This document shows, piece after piece, positions 1 to 9,800 of a stretch of DNA of 48,439 bases. This DNA comes from a bacterium CG10_46_32 (GTDB lineage Bacteria > Patescibacteriota > Patescibacteriia > UBA2169), in assembly GCA_001889965.1 (NCBI GenBank), contig MOEI01000013.1:13657-62095 (forward strand), written 5' to 3'. The position numbers and the translations under genes are program-made. The notes under the pieces were generated by a model that saw nothing but the letters and a program-made list of their open reading frames with translations, had not been told where the DNA came from and ran no database searches. Each line of letters starts with the position of its first letter. Position 1 is the stretch's first letter.

Positions 1-473
1 GTAGTGCTAATTGGATCGAAAGCGCCATTAGTAACTTCATTGGCATCGACAAAAGAAAGATTTGTGTTTGTTGTCGTTGAAGAAGTAACATTAAAATTCA
101 AGGTTACAAGAGCATCATTCGGTATAGTGATTGGTGTCACAGCTGTGGCATCAACCCAATTAATAGCAATTTTATTATCTCCAACCAAGTTGGCCTGTGC
201 TGCTATAGGAAGATTATTAAAAGTGGTGTCTATATAGGTTAAAAGTGTATTGTCAAACTGAATATACAAAGTCACACTCCCCACATTCGATGCGAACGCC
301 GAGAAATCGCTTGCATTTATAGGCACATTTATAGTGACTCCATTTGAGGCGGCTTGCGAACCAATCGTTAATGTTGGCCCAGCTGCTTGTACAGTTGGAA
401 CAAAGCCAAAACTTGAAACTACGATTGAGAAGGTAAGCACATAGCTTACTACTCTCTTAAGATTGTTTAGCAT
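1..473 (-). CDS. Secreted cohesin-like domain protein (C-terminal part outside window)
   Basis: The minus-strand frame is open from an ATG at 473 to the window edge, about 157 codons, so the gene is partial. The start is backed by AAGGA about 7 nt upstream. The protein begins with a basic residue pair and a hydrophobic signal peptide (roughly residues 1-30, ending VQAAG). A beta-rich segment follows, with the pattern of a cohesin type I domain: LTIGSQ, VNVP-like strand, VTLYIQFDNTLLTY, then NKIAINWVD and LVTLNFNV. Cohesins are extracellular domains that bind dockerins. The next gene in the same direction, only 39 bp upstream, carries a dockerin-like repeat, so the two products may bind each other on or outside the cell. 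The domain call rests on pattern recognition only; a generic beta-sandwich adhesin domain is the alternative. Confidence 0.7.
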   Translation of the reverse strand, partial: MLNNLKRVVSYVLTFSIVVSSFGFVPTVQAAGPTLTIGSQAASNGVTINVPINASDFSAFASNVGSVTLYIQFDNTLLTYIDTTFNNLPIAAQANLVGDNKIAINWVDATAVTPITIPNDALVTLNFNVTSSTTTNTNLSFVDANEVTNGAFDPIST

Positions 474-512
474 ATTGTTTTCCTTAATTAAATATTGATT
501 ACTTAAATAAAG

Positions 513-2993
513 TTAATTACTGGTCCACGAATTATTTACATCTCCCATTTTTATGCCAACAAAATCTTGGTTAAGTGTGTCAGCTATTAAATTAGTATAA
601 ATTCTAGTCAACCCAGTAATTAAATAATTTGTTATATTTAGTGTAGCTTCAGATGAATAGAATTTCCATGCCCCTGAAGGTAAATTACTATCAAGTCCAA
701 CTATAAATCTACCTATTTTCCCCTGATCTGCACCCGAAAGGCCACCGCTATTATTCACATCACCCGAGATAGTTTTATAAATTGAATCAAATAGCTCGAG
801 ACCTACAATATGCCTTCCTATTTTCCCCTGATCTGCACCCGAAAGGCCCGAGGTATTGTCGCTTTTGCTAGCCCTAACAACATAATCACCTCCGCTCGCA
901 ACATCCGCAAATTGATATGAGCCACCTATATCTGTCGTGGTCGTGGCTATTTCTATACCATCGCCATCCTCTAAAATAACCATAGCCCCTGGAACTGTTT
1001 TTACTCCATCGTAGTATCTGATTGTTCCGGAAATAGCATGCGTTTCAGACATCAGGGAATTAAGGGCGCTAAACGCATTAATTCTTTTTCCTGTTACGGT
1101 TTTGGTGGCATGGCTTAATACATCATCACCAGTCTCCAGTATTGTACTTTTGACTTCAGCGGACGTTAAACTCGGCTTATAGCCCCAAATCAACCCTGCC
1201 AATCCCGCAACATGCGGAGCGGCCATGGATGTGCCCTGCATAAATTCATAGGAGTTCGTATTAGATATTGTAATATTGTCAATGACAGGAACCTGTGCTC
1301 CAACCACATCTTCGTCTGTGTGCCAAATGAAACGAACTCTCATAGCTGAACTTCCTGGTCCTAAATTTACATTCTGTTGCTCATTTATAACCCCACAGCC
1401 ATAAGCTTTTTCTTCCCAATTATTATCATTATTGTCAACTTCTACTGATATATAATCAAATAAACATAAATCTTCATATTCAATATCTGCGAGAAGATAA
1501 AAGGATAGCCACACATCGCCCCCATGTATTGTAGTGTCCAAGGGGGTAATTAAGGTTAGTGTTCCATCATCATTATTGATATAGGAAGAATTTGCCTGTG
1601 TATTTTTATCACTTTCATCGCCTCCAACATCAGCCCAAGTGCCGGTCTTCCAGTTTCCACTTGTTTTTGTGAATAAGGTATTGGTGAAATTTGGAAGTAC
1701 TGCGTCTGTAAACAATTCTTGGGTATAACCAGTGCTATAAATATTCACCCCAGGAGCACCAACATCAACAGAGGTTGAACCATAACTGGAAAAATCAGCT
1801 AATGCATCATTTTGGTTGGTTGCGGCAACGGAGACGATATTATCCAAGTCATAGTCCGAAGGATACGAATGAGTGCCATTATCATTATCAGTTCCCTCAT
1901 TGCCTGCGGCCGCGACAAAAATTCCTCCAGCTTCTCTAAAGCGGCTGATTGCATCAAATTCTGCTTGAGACAAATCAGGCGCTCCAAAACTAGCATTTAT
2001 TATTTTTGCGCCATTTTGGATAGCAAAATCAATGGCTTTTATTTCTGAAGTAACATCCAGTCCGAATTTGAGCGCCATTATCTTTGCATTTGACGCTACA
2101 CCAATAACGCCTTTGCTGTTATTCTTTGTTGCTGCAATAGTCCCAGCGATATGTGTACCATGAGACGAGGTCGTGGGTAACGGTGTTTTGTCATCATCTT
2201 CAAAATCATAACCGTGATTACAAGCGCCACTTAATGGATTGCCGTTACTATCTTCACCCACACAGGCACTTCCATCCCACATATTCGTAATTAAATCAGG
2301 GTGATTATAAGCAACGCCTGAATCGATGACTGCCACAATAACAGGATTAAAAGCCGTTGACTCGCTTATCACCCAAGCTTCCGGCGCATCAATGTCGGCG
2401 TCATTAGTCCCAGAAACTCCATTTACTAATTGTTCCGTGTTATCTAGACCCCAAAGCCTATCCTTGTAAGTATCATCTGTGTTTATTACTGCGGGGTAAC
2501 GCCTGTAGTTTGGTTCAACATACTCAATATTGGGATCGCTTTTTAATTCTGCCACTTTCTGCTCGACAGTTTTAGCGTCTTTAATCCTTAAAACCGATAT
2601 ATTATTTTTTCTTAAATCTTCTTTTCGCTCTAATGACCGAGAGTTGGTAAAATTCAAAGCCGAAGCGCGGCCGAAAAAAGTGTCCAAATTAATCTTATCG
2701 CTTTTGTACTTCACCAAAATTTCACCCTCCACATAATCCTTTCTCTTTGTTTCTGCCCGTTGAGATTTTGCTAATCCGGACTTTCCCTCCATCGCTTCCG
2801 GCGCGGCGTTTTGCCTGCCAAAAGAAGGGCCAGAGCTATTAGATCTAACGCCAGCCCTTGACTGCTCAAAATTTGCGCTGGTCTTTTCGGCCGCAAAAAC
2901 AGGCAAACTAATACTGCCTATAACGACAGAAAAAATCAAACAAAACGAGAGGAATACATTAACTTTTCGAGGTGTTCTCATTGACGTTACCAT
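513..2993 (-). CDS. Secreted subtilisin-like serine protease with C-terminal dockerin-like repeats
   Basis: An S8 family protease. Order of parts: signal peptide (MRTPRK then a hydrophobic run ending VFAAEK); a propeptide-like region (GEILVKYK to IEYVEPNYRR); a catalytic domain with Asp in VIDSGVAYNHPDL, His in SSHGTHIAGTIA and Ser in GTSMAAPHVAGLAG; a beta-sandwich insert ahead of the serine; a CNA/SdrB-like domain (ISGTIRYYDG to GGSYQFADV); and two repeats reading SGLSGADQGKIGR plus a final GDVNNS, resembling dockerin calcium-binding halves. All three catalytic residues are present, so it should be active outside the cell. The frame stays open upstream to 3167 but would overlap the neighbouring gene; ATG 2993, with GAGAGG just upstream, is the better start, and ATG 2981 is the alternative. 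A 38-bp hairpin repeat lies 27 bp upstream. Confidence 0.88.
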   Translation of the reverse strand: MVTSMRTPRKVNVFLSFCLIFSVVIGSISLPVFAAEKTSANFEQSRAGVRSNSSGPSFGRQNAAPEAMEGKSGLAKSQRAETKRKDYVEGEILVKYKSDKINLDTFFGRASALNFTNSRSLERKEDLRKNNISVLRIKDAKTVEQKVAELKSDPNIEYVEPNYRRYPAVINTDDTYKDRLWGLDNTEQLVNGVSGTNDADIDAPEAWVISESTAFNPVIVAVIDSGVAYNHPDLITNMWDGSACVGEDSNGNPLSGACNHGYDFEDDDKTPLPTTSSHGTHIAGTIAATKNNSKGVIGVASNAKIMALKFGLDVTSEIKAIDFAIQNGAKIINASFGAPDLSQAEFDAISRFREAGGIFVAAAGNEGTDNDNGTHSYPSDYDLDNIVSVAATNQNDALADFSSYGSTSVDVGAPGVNIYSTGYTQELFTDAVLPNFTNTLFTKTSGNWKTGTWADVGGDESDKNTQANSSYINNDDGTLTLITPLDTTIHGGDVWLSFYLLADIEYEDLCLFDYISVEVDNNDNNWEEKAYGCGVINEQQNVNLGPGSSAMRVRFIWHTDEDVVGAQVPVIDNITISNTNSYEFMQGTSMAAPHVAGLAGLIWGYKPSLTSAEVKSTILETGDDVLSHATKTVTGKRINAFSALNSLMSETHAISGTIRYYDGVKTVPGAMVILEDGDGIEIATTTTDIGGSYQFADVASGGDYVVRASKSDNTSGLSGADQGKIGRHIVGLELFDSIYKTISGDVNNSGGLSGADQGKIGRFIVGLDSNLPSGAWKFYSSEATLNITNYLITGLTRIYTNLIADTLNQDFVGIKMGDVNNSWTSN
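712..848. repeat. 32-bp internal direct repeat encoding the two dockerin-like halves
   Basis: The same 32 bases occur at 712-743 and 817-848, 105 bp apart, inside the protease gene. They encode the G-AD-GKIGR part of the two dockerin-like segments. Identity at synonymous positions points to a recent duplication or gene conversion. Confidence 0.9.
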
Positions 2994-3019
2994 ACACCTC
3001 TCTCTTTTGCTGTCAAGCG

Positions 3020-3057
3020 CAACCACGCCTAAACACGCCACCCGGTTGGCGTGTTTA
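3020..3057. repeat. 38-bp hairpin-forming direct repeat, copy 1 (defence-cassette boundary)
   Basis: These 38 bases are identical, in the same orientation, to 9902-9939. The core is a perfect inverted repeat, CCTAAACACGCC / GGCGTGTTTAGG, around an 8-nt loop. The stop codon of the winged-helix gene (3055-3057) lies inside it and the protease start is 27 bp beyond. No clear U-tract follows on either strand, so a simple terminator is not obvious. Confidence 0.9.
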
Positions 3058-3366
3058 GGATTTGATGCGATACACAACGCTCCTGCCCGTACTGCCGACC
3101 TGCTCCACCGCTCCCTCGCGTTCCAAGTCGTCCATATAGCGCACCGCGGTTCGCACTGATACGCCAAAATGGTTGCGGATGTCTTGATTCGTCACTTCCC
3201 CGCGCTCCCGTATAAACGCCAGGGCCTTTTCTTTGTTCGTGTTTTTCCGCACGGTCTGGTCCAAGGCAGTGGCGCAGATGCCTACTGCCTGCTCGCGTGT
3301 TTTCTTAAAAAGCAGGATGGTGAGGATGAGGATGGCTAGGATGAGGAGTCCGAAATATGTATTCAT
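3055..3366 (-). CDS. Membrane-tethered winged-helix (DeoR-like HTH) protein
   Basis: From ATG 3366 the product is 103 aa. An N-terminal membrane helix (about residues 4-24, a run of L, I and A followed by FKKTR) leads to a short linker and a C-terminal winged helix: KEKALAFIRERGEVTNQDIRNHFGVSVRTAVRYMDDLEREGAVEQVG. The helix-turn-helix resembles DeoR-type repressors. A single membrane helix on a DNA-binding domain suggests a membrane-anchored regulator, though the target is unknown. A GTG at 3384 would add six residues; ATG 3366 is preferred. The gene is divergent from the methyltransferase at 3432, with 65 bp between the two starts, so it could control that gene. Its stop codon lies inside the 38-bp repeat. 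Confidence 0.75.
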   Translation of the reverse strand: MNTYFGLLILAILILTILLFKKTREQAVGICATALDQTVRKNTNKEKALAFIRERGEVTNQDIRNHFGVSVRTAVRYMDDLEREGAVEQVGSTGRSVVYRIKS

Positions 3367-3431
3367 ACGATTCCGTGCTTGCACGTTTATGTGCTATACT
3401 ATAGGCAAATAAAAATCAATATCATCTTAAC
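3367..3431. promoter_or_regulatory. Divergent promoter region between HTH gene and methyltransferase
   Basis: The 65 bp contain a TATACTATA core usable as a -10 on either strand and, at 3420-3425, TATCAT placed exactly 6 nt before the methyltransferase ATG. There is no Shine-Dalgarno before 3432, so a leaderless transcript is likely. The -35 boxes are weak, so exact assignment is uncertain. Confidence 0.4.
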
Positions 3432-4667
3432 ATGACCAGGCCTATTCGGCCAATAAACATAAAGGGGTACAGTCGCCTGGTATCCCCGGTAATGGACCGC
3501 CAAACGCCCGTCTACAACTGGCACGCTTTTAAGCATAGCTACTCACGCGAGCTAGTCACAAAACTGGCTCGCGAATTTGGTTTGCAAGAAGGCGCATGGG
3601 TGCTTGATCCTTTTTGCGGTGGCGGCACAACACTACTTGCGTGCAAGGAGATGGGCATCAACTCAATCGGTTTAGACATACTTCCGTTTTCAGTTTTTCT
3701 AACGAACACAAAAACACGCACCTACGACCCAGTGGCGCTTAAAAAGTATCTCGGCCGTTTTGATGGTGGGAATAAGTACATTGCTAAAAATGTTTCTCTG
3801 CCCGATATCGAAATCATCAACAAGGCATTTAGTGGTGGCGTAAAGCAGAAACTGTTATACCTAAAGCATCAAATCAGTCGGATTCGGGATGTTGAAACGA
3901 GAAATTTCTATATGCTCGGGTTGCTTGGTATTCTTGAGAAAGTAAGCAACACGGAAAAAGCCGGGGGATTTTTGAGAATTGTTAAAAAAAATGTTCCTGC
4001 AAAAAACGTTGTTCCAAAATTTTTAGAAAAGATAGAAAAGATGATTGATGATGTTGAAAAATTTAATAAAGAACTAGAATTCGTCAACGCAACATCGAAC
4101 GCTGAACTTGCCGATTCCAGAAAATTTTCAAGCGGAAGAAAATTTGATGCCATTATCACCTCTCCTCCATATCCGAATCGGCATGACTACACCAGAATTT
4201 ACGGACTTGAAATGATTTTTGATTTCGTGAAAAACAATGACGAGCTCAAACGAATCAGGTATGACACATTACGGTCTCATGTTGAAGCACGGAAACGTTT
4301 TGAGTCCAGTGGTTACGAAAAACCCGCCATCATAGACAGGATTGTCGCGCGAGTCAAAAAAGCCGGGGTGAACAACTCAAAAGTTCCCGAGATGATTGAG
4401 GGGTACTTTGAGGATATGTTTTTGTCGCTTGTTCAAATGCAGAAGCATCTGAAGCCGGGCGGCAAAATTGCGCTAGTTGTGAGCAATGTACGTTTCGGCG
4501 GCGTCAATATTCCGGTCGACAGCATTCTGGGGAAAATAGGAGAACAGGCGGGCCTCGTTCTAAAAGATATACACATAGCCCGACATAGAGGCAACAGCGC
4601 TCAACAGATGGGAAAATTCAAACGGAAGCCATCAAGGGAGAGTATAGTTATTTGGAGTAACCCTTAG
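3432..4667 (+). CDS. Site-specific DNA methyltransferase (TSPPY type, N4-cytosine or N6-adenine)
   Basis: A 411-aa amino-methyltransferase. Motif I, LDPFCGGGTTLLAC (about residues 57-70), binds S-adenosylmethionine and is followed by SIGLDILP. The catalytic motif IV, ITSPPYPNRHDYTR, comes about 175 residues later, and LKPGGKIALVVSN forms a later core strand. The order motif I before motif IV separates it from the common beta class, where the order is reversed. TSPPY favours cytosine-N4, but adenine-N6 cannot be excluded. The helical stretch between the motifs may carry target recognition. It runs opposite to the DUF262 gene, overlapping its 3' end by 20 bp. Within this cassette it most likely protects host DNA, as partner or second methylase for the nuclease operon. 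No Shine-Dalgarno is visible. Confidence 0.85.
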   Translation: MTRPIRPINIKGYSRLVSPVMDRQTPVYNWHAFKHSYSRELVTKLAREFGLQEGAWVLDPFCGGGTTLLACKEMGINSIGLDILPFSVFLTNTKTRTYDPVALKKYLGRFDGGNKYIAKNVSLPDIEIINKAFSGGVKQKLLYLKHQISRIRDVETRNFYMLGLLGILEKVSNTEKAGGFLRIVKKNVPAKNVVPKFLEKIEKMIDDVEKFNKELEFVNATSNAELADSRKFSSGRKFDAIITSPPYPNRHDYTRIYGLEMIFDFVKNNDELKRIRYDTLRSHVEARKRFESSGYEKPAIIDRIVARVKKAGVNNSKVPEMIEGYFEDMFLSLVQMQKHLKPGGKIALVVSNVRFGGVNIPVDSILGKIGEQAGLVLKDIHIARHRGNSAQQMGKFKRKPSRESIVIWSNP

Positions 4668-5739
4668 CTTCATAAATTTCGTTATATTTCTCTTCATCCC
4701 CGATGATTTTTCCTGTTTTGAGATAATAATCAAACGCTACATCCAAAAATTGATGTCTTCTTTCTATAGAATATCCTTCTGCAGAAGCCTGCTGAAGGTT
4801 GTGTTGGAATTTTTCTAATAAAATTTTCTTTATTGGTTTATCAAAATTCTTAACGAAGTTTGCCTGTTGTTTTACTTCTTTCAATAATTGCAGATAAAAT
4901 TTCGGAAATTTATCCAAATCTTTCCCACTCTTTTTTTCGATAAGCTCTTCATAAAAGAGATACACAGAAACTATTGCCGATTTACGCTTAAGTTCAATCA
5001 CCTCCTTTCCAAATAACACCTCTAATTTTTTGAGTATAGAAAAAATTTTATCGGCTTTTTTCTTGGTGAGGACGTCAAAATTAATATATTCTTTCTTCTC
5101 TAGAAACTCTCTAATATTCTCATACCTTGCTCTTACAAAATTATCACTTTTCCTAAAATAGAGTGAATTAATAATCATTTGAGCAATGGCGATTTCTCGT
5201 GAAAATCGATACTCCTTCATACCAACCTTACCAACAAAAGGTCCATCTTTGCCAATTCTCTTAAAGATAAGATTCCTCATATCCCCTTTCATAGCATGAA
5301 TTAGCTCGCCCCCGTTCAAAGGTGTGCCTATATTAAGCCTATGAAATAACTTTACAATATCTTTAGAGGCAGGATCATTAAGAATACTTACTGAAAATTT
5401 ATAGTTTAAAAAGTCGTCCTGCACTGACTTTTTTAATTTTTTGTACAACCCACCATCTTCTGTCTCAAACTTATTATGGAAGAATTCATGAATGGATACT
5501 ATTCGTTGCTTTCCGTCAATGCACTCGTATTGTTTCTCCTTTACAAAGTATGCCAGGTAAATCTTTGGAATATCAATATCTTCCAAAATAGAATCAACCA
5601 ATAATCGCTTCTTTTTTGGCGTCCAGATTGGGTCTCTTTGATATTCAGTTTCCAAGCTAAGTTTCCCGGATGTATAATCCGCTATTAATTTCTTAGCCGG
5701 CCAATCTTGTACGGATCTTTTTTTATTGCTGTTGCTCAT
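4648..5739 (-). CDS. DUF262 family protein (GmrSD/SspE-type N-terminal domain)
   Basis: About 363 aa from ATG 5739, chosen because GGAGAGAAT precedes it; an ATG at 5757 is also in frame. DUF262 hallmarks are clear: YQRDPIWTPKKKRLLVDSIL near the N-terminus, then ECIDGKQRIVSIHEFF (the DGQQR-like motif) and LFHRLNIGTPLNGGELIHAMKGD. In GmrSD and SspE this ParB-like domain uses nucleotide hydrolysis to drive or sense DNA cleavage. Here the C-terminal half (residues 170-363) is Lys-rich and helical, and I see no HNH (DUF1524) nuclease motif. The gene is last in an operon: its start overlaps the SIR2 gene end by 17 bp. Base composition is markedly AT-rich. Role in antiphage or plasmid defence is inferred from family and context. 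Confidence 0.85.
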   Translation of the reverse strand: MSNSNKKRSVQDWPAKKLIADYTSGKLSLETEYQRDPIWTPKKKRLLVDSILEDIDIPKIYLAYFVKEKQYECIDGKQRIVSIHEFFHNKFETEDGGLYKKLKKSVQDDFLNYKFSVSILNDPASKDIVKLFHRLNIGTPLNGGELIHAMKGDMRNLIFKRIGKDGPFVGKVGMKEYRFSREIAIAQMIINSLYFRKSDNFVRARYENIREFLEKKEYINFDVLTKKKADKIFSILKKLEVLFGKEVIELKRKSAIVSVYLFYEELIEKKSGKDLDKFPKFYLQLLKEVKQQANFVKNFDKPIKKILLEKFQHNLQQASAEGYSIERRHQFLDVAFDYYLKTGKIIGDEEKYNEIYEAKGYSK

Positions 5740-6817
5740 ATTCTCTCCACTCATCAAGTTTTTTTAAAAGCCTATCTTTTGTACTATTAGGTGTACCTAA
5801 AATTTTATAGCGAAGCCAATCTAAAAAATAATTATCAGTATGATCTTCTGGCGGGTAGCTGTAATAAAATGAATCTTCGAAAGTCAGAACCATCCCCAAT
5901 CTATCAAATAACTTCTTTGGTCTATCGGGATTACCCACTATTTCAATTGAATACGGAGTGGATCGTTTCGGTCTTTGTGTCTTGAACAATAAAGAAATCA
6001 AGCCCATATCATTTTGATTCAAGGAACAACCAATTATTCTTAAAATATCACACTGACATAACAACTCATAAGCTCTTCCGTGTATAATGTTGTATGGATA
6101 ATTCAAATATTCTTTATTTAGCCTTGGGGGTATCCATTGTGCATCATCGGAATTTTTGATCAATGATGAAACATGAATTTTGTTTTTAGTACGTGTAAAA
6201 CTCCAATCAAAGGAGCCATGTAATTTTAATACATAAGGGGCCTCAAGATTGTCTGAATGACTGGAATTGTCATTGATGTCAAAACCATAATCAAAACTTT
6301 GTTTAACGATTTTAAATGACTCTTCAAGTGTTGAGTCATAATTCAGAGTTAAAAATCCAGTCAGTTTCTCCTCGGGGATGTGTCTGTGCCATTTTATTAA
6401 TAAAGGGGTAAGTCTTGGCTTAATCAATTTTTTGCCTATTTTAAGATTTGTGTAAATATCTTCTCGAAAATATTTTCGAACTTCTCTGGCTTGATCTTCT
6501 GATTTTTCTGTTTTCATCGCTTCTAATAAGGATATAAATAATTCAATGTCTAAAGGTGCCCCTCCCCAAACACTATCACATAATAAAGATTCTGTAATAC
6601 CGTGATTGCTTAACAGGTCTGGCGTTTTTTTTAATAACCGATCAACTACTCTTTTTGATACGTCTCTGGCGAGTAAACCAATATTTTCATTTCTCCTCCC
6701 ATAGCTTTGTATATTAACCCCTCTTCGTTTGCATTCGAGTTGTTTTTCAGAATGTGTTACACCAGCCCCAAGCAAATACACTACGTTTTTCTTATCTGAA
6801 TCTGGCATATAACTCAT
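5723..6817 (-). CDS. SIR2-like domain protein (putative NADase defence effector)
   Basis: A 364-aa protein of the SIR2-like (SIR2_2) superfamily. VVYLLGAGVT (about residues 12-21) matches the NAD-binding glycine loop; GFLTLNYDSTLEESF (about 165-180) contains the N and D seen in sirtuin-like active sites; VLKLHGSFDWSF (about 203-214) carries the expected His; LRIIGCSLNQNDMGLISLLF closes the Rossmann fold. Such domains in antiphage systems hydrolyse NAD+ when infection is sensed; that activity is inferred here, not shown. Its ATG overlaps the stop of the upstream methyltransferase fusion as TAATG, so the genes are translationally coupled. The C-terminus overlaps the DUF262 gene. It is AT-rich like DUF262 and unlike the rest of the window, consistent with transfer. 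Confidence 0.85.
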   Translation of the reverse strand: MSYMPDSDKKNVVYLLGAGVTHSEKQLECKRRGVNIQSYGRRNENIGLLARDVSKRVVDRLLKKTPDLLSNHGITESLLCDSVWGGAPLDIELFISLLEAMKTEKSEDQAREVRKYFREDIYTNLKIGKKLIKPRLTPLLIKWHRHIPEEKLTGFLTLNYDSTLEESFKIVKQSFDYGFDINDNSSHSDNLEAPYVLKLHGSFDWSFTRTKNKIHVSSLIKNSDDAQWIPPRLNKEYLNYPYNIIHGRAYELLCQCDILRIIGCSLNQNDMGLISLLFKTQRPKRSTPYSIEIVGNPDRPKKLFDRLGMVLTFEDSFYYSYPPEDHTDNYFLDWLRYKILGTPNSTKDRLLKKLDEWREYEQQQ

Positions 6818-9800
6818 TATTCGCCCATTACTTTATCCACCTCCCCCATAATCCTCCCGGTCTCCACCAACGCCACAATCATTTTTTGGTAATGCTCAAT
6901 GTCCGCGTTCGCTAACTCCCGGCCTTTGCGGTCTTTGAGCCACTTTTGTGCGGGCTGGTAGCCACCGATGTAAAAATTCCACGCTTCCTCTGGCACATCG
7001 CCAAAATACTGCTCTTTGTTTATGTAGACCCTACCGTCTTTGGGGGTTGGCTTTTCTACAACGTTGCTCCCGGACTCAGGGAATGTGGTAATAAATTGGT
7101 TCACTTTTGGCGACTCCAGCAAATGCAGTTCGCGCAATTCTTTGCCTAACACAATTAGTGCCTTAAATTGCTGGGCATCTTTAGGATACGGCACGCGCGG
7201 AAAATCAATTTTCAAAAATTCTTTGTACTTTTCCCTATAACTCGGCGAATGCAAAATCGCGTAAATATAGTCAAAAATATCTTCTGGCTCTGTTTTGCCG
7301 ACAATTTTTTCTATCTCGTCAACAATTTCTTTTTTGAAGTTTATGGTACGAGTTCCGTCTTTGGAATAAATATAAATTGGAAATAGTGTGTATGGCGCGT
7401 AAGGTTGAGAACTAATCTCTGTGATATTTTTAGTGCAAAAACAAATAAAATGTTTTCCCCCACCAAATTGTCGAGAAGAGATAAAAGCAACATTGTGCTT
7501 TCCAACAATATGCGAAAGCACTTTGTCTGCAGGGCGGCTGATTAACTGCGGATCATAATAAATCCACTGATAATCGAATGGCCGATACTGTACTGGCTGA
7601 ATATAATCTTCTTCAAATAGTTTTCCTTTTAATCGTTCCGTCAATTTGTAACCGCTTGAATCAATAACTCTATAAGTTGACTTAAAACTACTATCATAAT
7701 CATTGGACAAAAGTTTCTGTATTCTTTTTTCGAGTTCTGTTTTGTCAATATCTATAAACAACAAGTCTCTATCAGTTTTTACTCCGGAATTTGAAATTGG
7801 GAATAATTCGTCGACCGCAAATCCCTTTTTGTACTCTTCCTCCAATCCAAAATCTTTCGGCACAAAAAAATAATACGGTTTTGTGTAATCAAGTTTTTGC
7901 CATTTTACGGAATCAATATCACTCTCGTTCAACGCGTCAAATTTATACTCCCGCTTGCCAAAAAATTCCGCGTAATGAACCACGCCCAGACCTTTTTTAT
8001 TCTCTGACTTGCGTACGAATATGGAAATTGACACGCCTTGCTGAATGTCAAAAACATTCTCATCTTTGCCGCCGTCCGGGGCTTTTTCTTTTTTCTTGGA
8101 ATTGCCGTGCAAATCCAAAATGTAAATATCGTCAAAGGTTTCCAATAAATGCTTGCGCATCTGGCGGTGCGTAATGCCATCTATGAATGAATTGTTGGTA
8201 ATCATGGCCACAATGCCGGTTTTGTTTTTTTCTATAAAATGCTCGGCAAAACGTATGAACTTAATATAGTCATCGTCAAGATTGATTTTCTTTTCTCCCA
8301 AATCTTTTTTGTAGTCCTGAATAAGCGCCTGTATCCACTTGCCCTTATTCTGCGAGCTCACGCTGTACGGCGGATTGCCGACCACCACCATAATCGGCTT
8401 TTTGTTTTTTATTTCATCAGCCGCCTTGGATTCATCCGCAATGCTCTGCGCCAAACCAAAACCAGCAAACAATTCTTCCTGCACAACGCCGCCCTCCAAA
8501 GAATTGGTGAGGTAAATACCAAGGCGGTCGTTGAAATATTTAAATTTGGTTTCTTTAAACGCAATGGCGAGTTTAAGGTGAGCAATGGTGTACGGTGCCA
8601 TCATCAATTCAAAGCCGTGCACGCGCGGCAGCAAATCATGGTGCACATAAGCCGGCCAGCGACCCTCCTGCTTGGCTTTCTTTATTCTTGTATAAATTTT
8701 TCCAATCACGTCGCTGATGAACGTGCCCGTGCCAACAGCCGGATCCAGGACCTGAACGCGGTGCGTTCCATTGTCTGTTTTTGAGGTATCCGCCAAACCG
8801 GCCGCAAGCCCGAATTCTTTTTCGAGCAGGCGGTCAACCGAGCGCACGATAAACTGCACCACCGGCAATGGCGTATAATACGCGCCCATCTTTTTGCGTA
8901 AATCCTCGTCGTATTCTTTCAAAAAATCCTCGTAGAAATGGATAACCGGGTCCGGCCCGGTGCGCGTCTTGCCCCACAAATCCAAATTGTAGTACTGCTT
9001 CATGAGTTCCCGGATATCCGCGTGAGAAAAAACTTCACACAATTCGTTAACAATGTACTCCAGGCGCTTGTCAAAATTCGGCCCGACAATGTGGTCAAAA
9101 AAATGCCGGAGCAAGGGGTTTGATTTTGGAATCAAATCGCGGGCTTCCTGGCGGGTAAAATCTTTTGCAGTCTTATCCTCATAACGCGCGGCAAATAATC
9201 CGTATACCAGTGTCTGTGCGTACATGTCCGCAAACTTGTCGGTAGTCAAATCATGCACCAATAATTTTTTAATAGTTTCGTAGACGCGCTCCAGTTCAGC
9301 GCTTTTATCCGATTTTGAAGCAAGAACCTGTCGGACATTATCCCTGATTCTCTGCGCCTTGCCACCCATAATCTTGGCCAAGTGCGCGCCCGAACGAATC
9401 GGCTCCTTGTGTGATTGGGCAAAATCAAGCAGTGTTTTGGCGACATGCTCGTACTGTTCCGGGATAGCCGTAATCGTTCGGCTCTTTACATTGTACTCCG
9501 CAATTTTTATAGGCTCTTCGTACCGAACGCCGTTCCGGTAAAAGCGGAACTCCACGTAATCCGTCAGCACCAAATTGGCGTAGCCGTAGTACCGCTTCAT
9601 CTGTTCGGATTTTTCAACCTTATCCAAAGACACGCCAATATCCTTGGCTTCAATATACACAATCGGGATGCCGTGCTTAATCACCACAAAGTCCGGCTTG
9701 TTGCCTTCCTTGGCTTTGGCATCATGGTCTATGCGCTCAACCTTGATGGATTCAAAAATTCCTTTGAGTAAAACTTCAAAGTCCGCGCGGTATCCCATTT

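Noticed and set aside
3020-3057. Simple rho-independent terminator
   Set aside because: The stem is strong but no T-run follows closely on either strand, and an identical copy exists at the far cassette edge.
2994-3167. N-terminal extension of the protease to codon 3167
   Set aside because: It overlaps the winged-helix gene and the hairpin repeat, precedes the signal peptide and has no coding pattern.
7791-9771. Plus-strand open frames opposite the restriction fusion, such as 8239-8784
   Set aside because: They mirror the strong minus-strand coding frame with conserved motifs and have no domain or start signals of their own.
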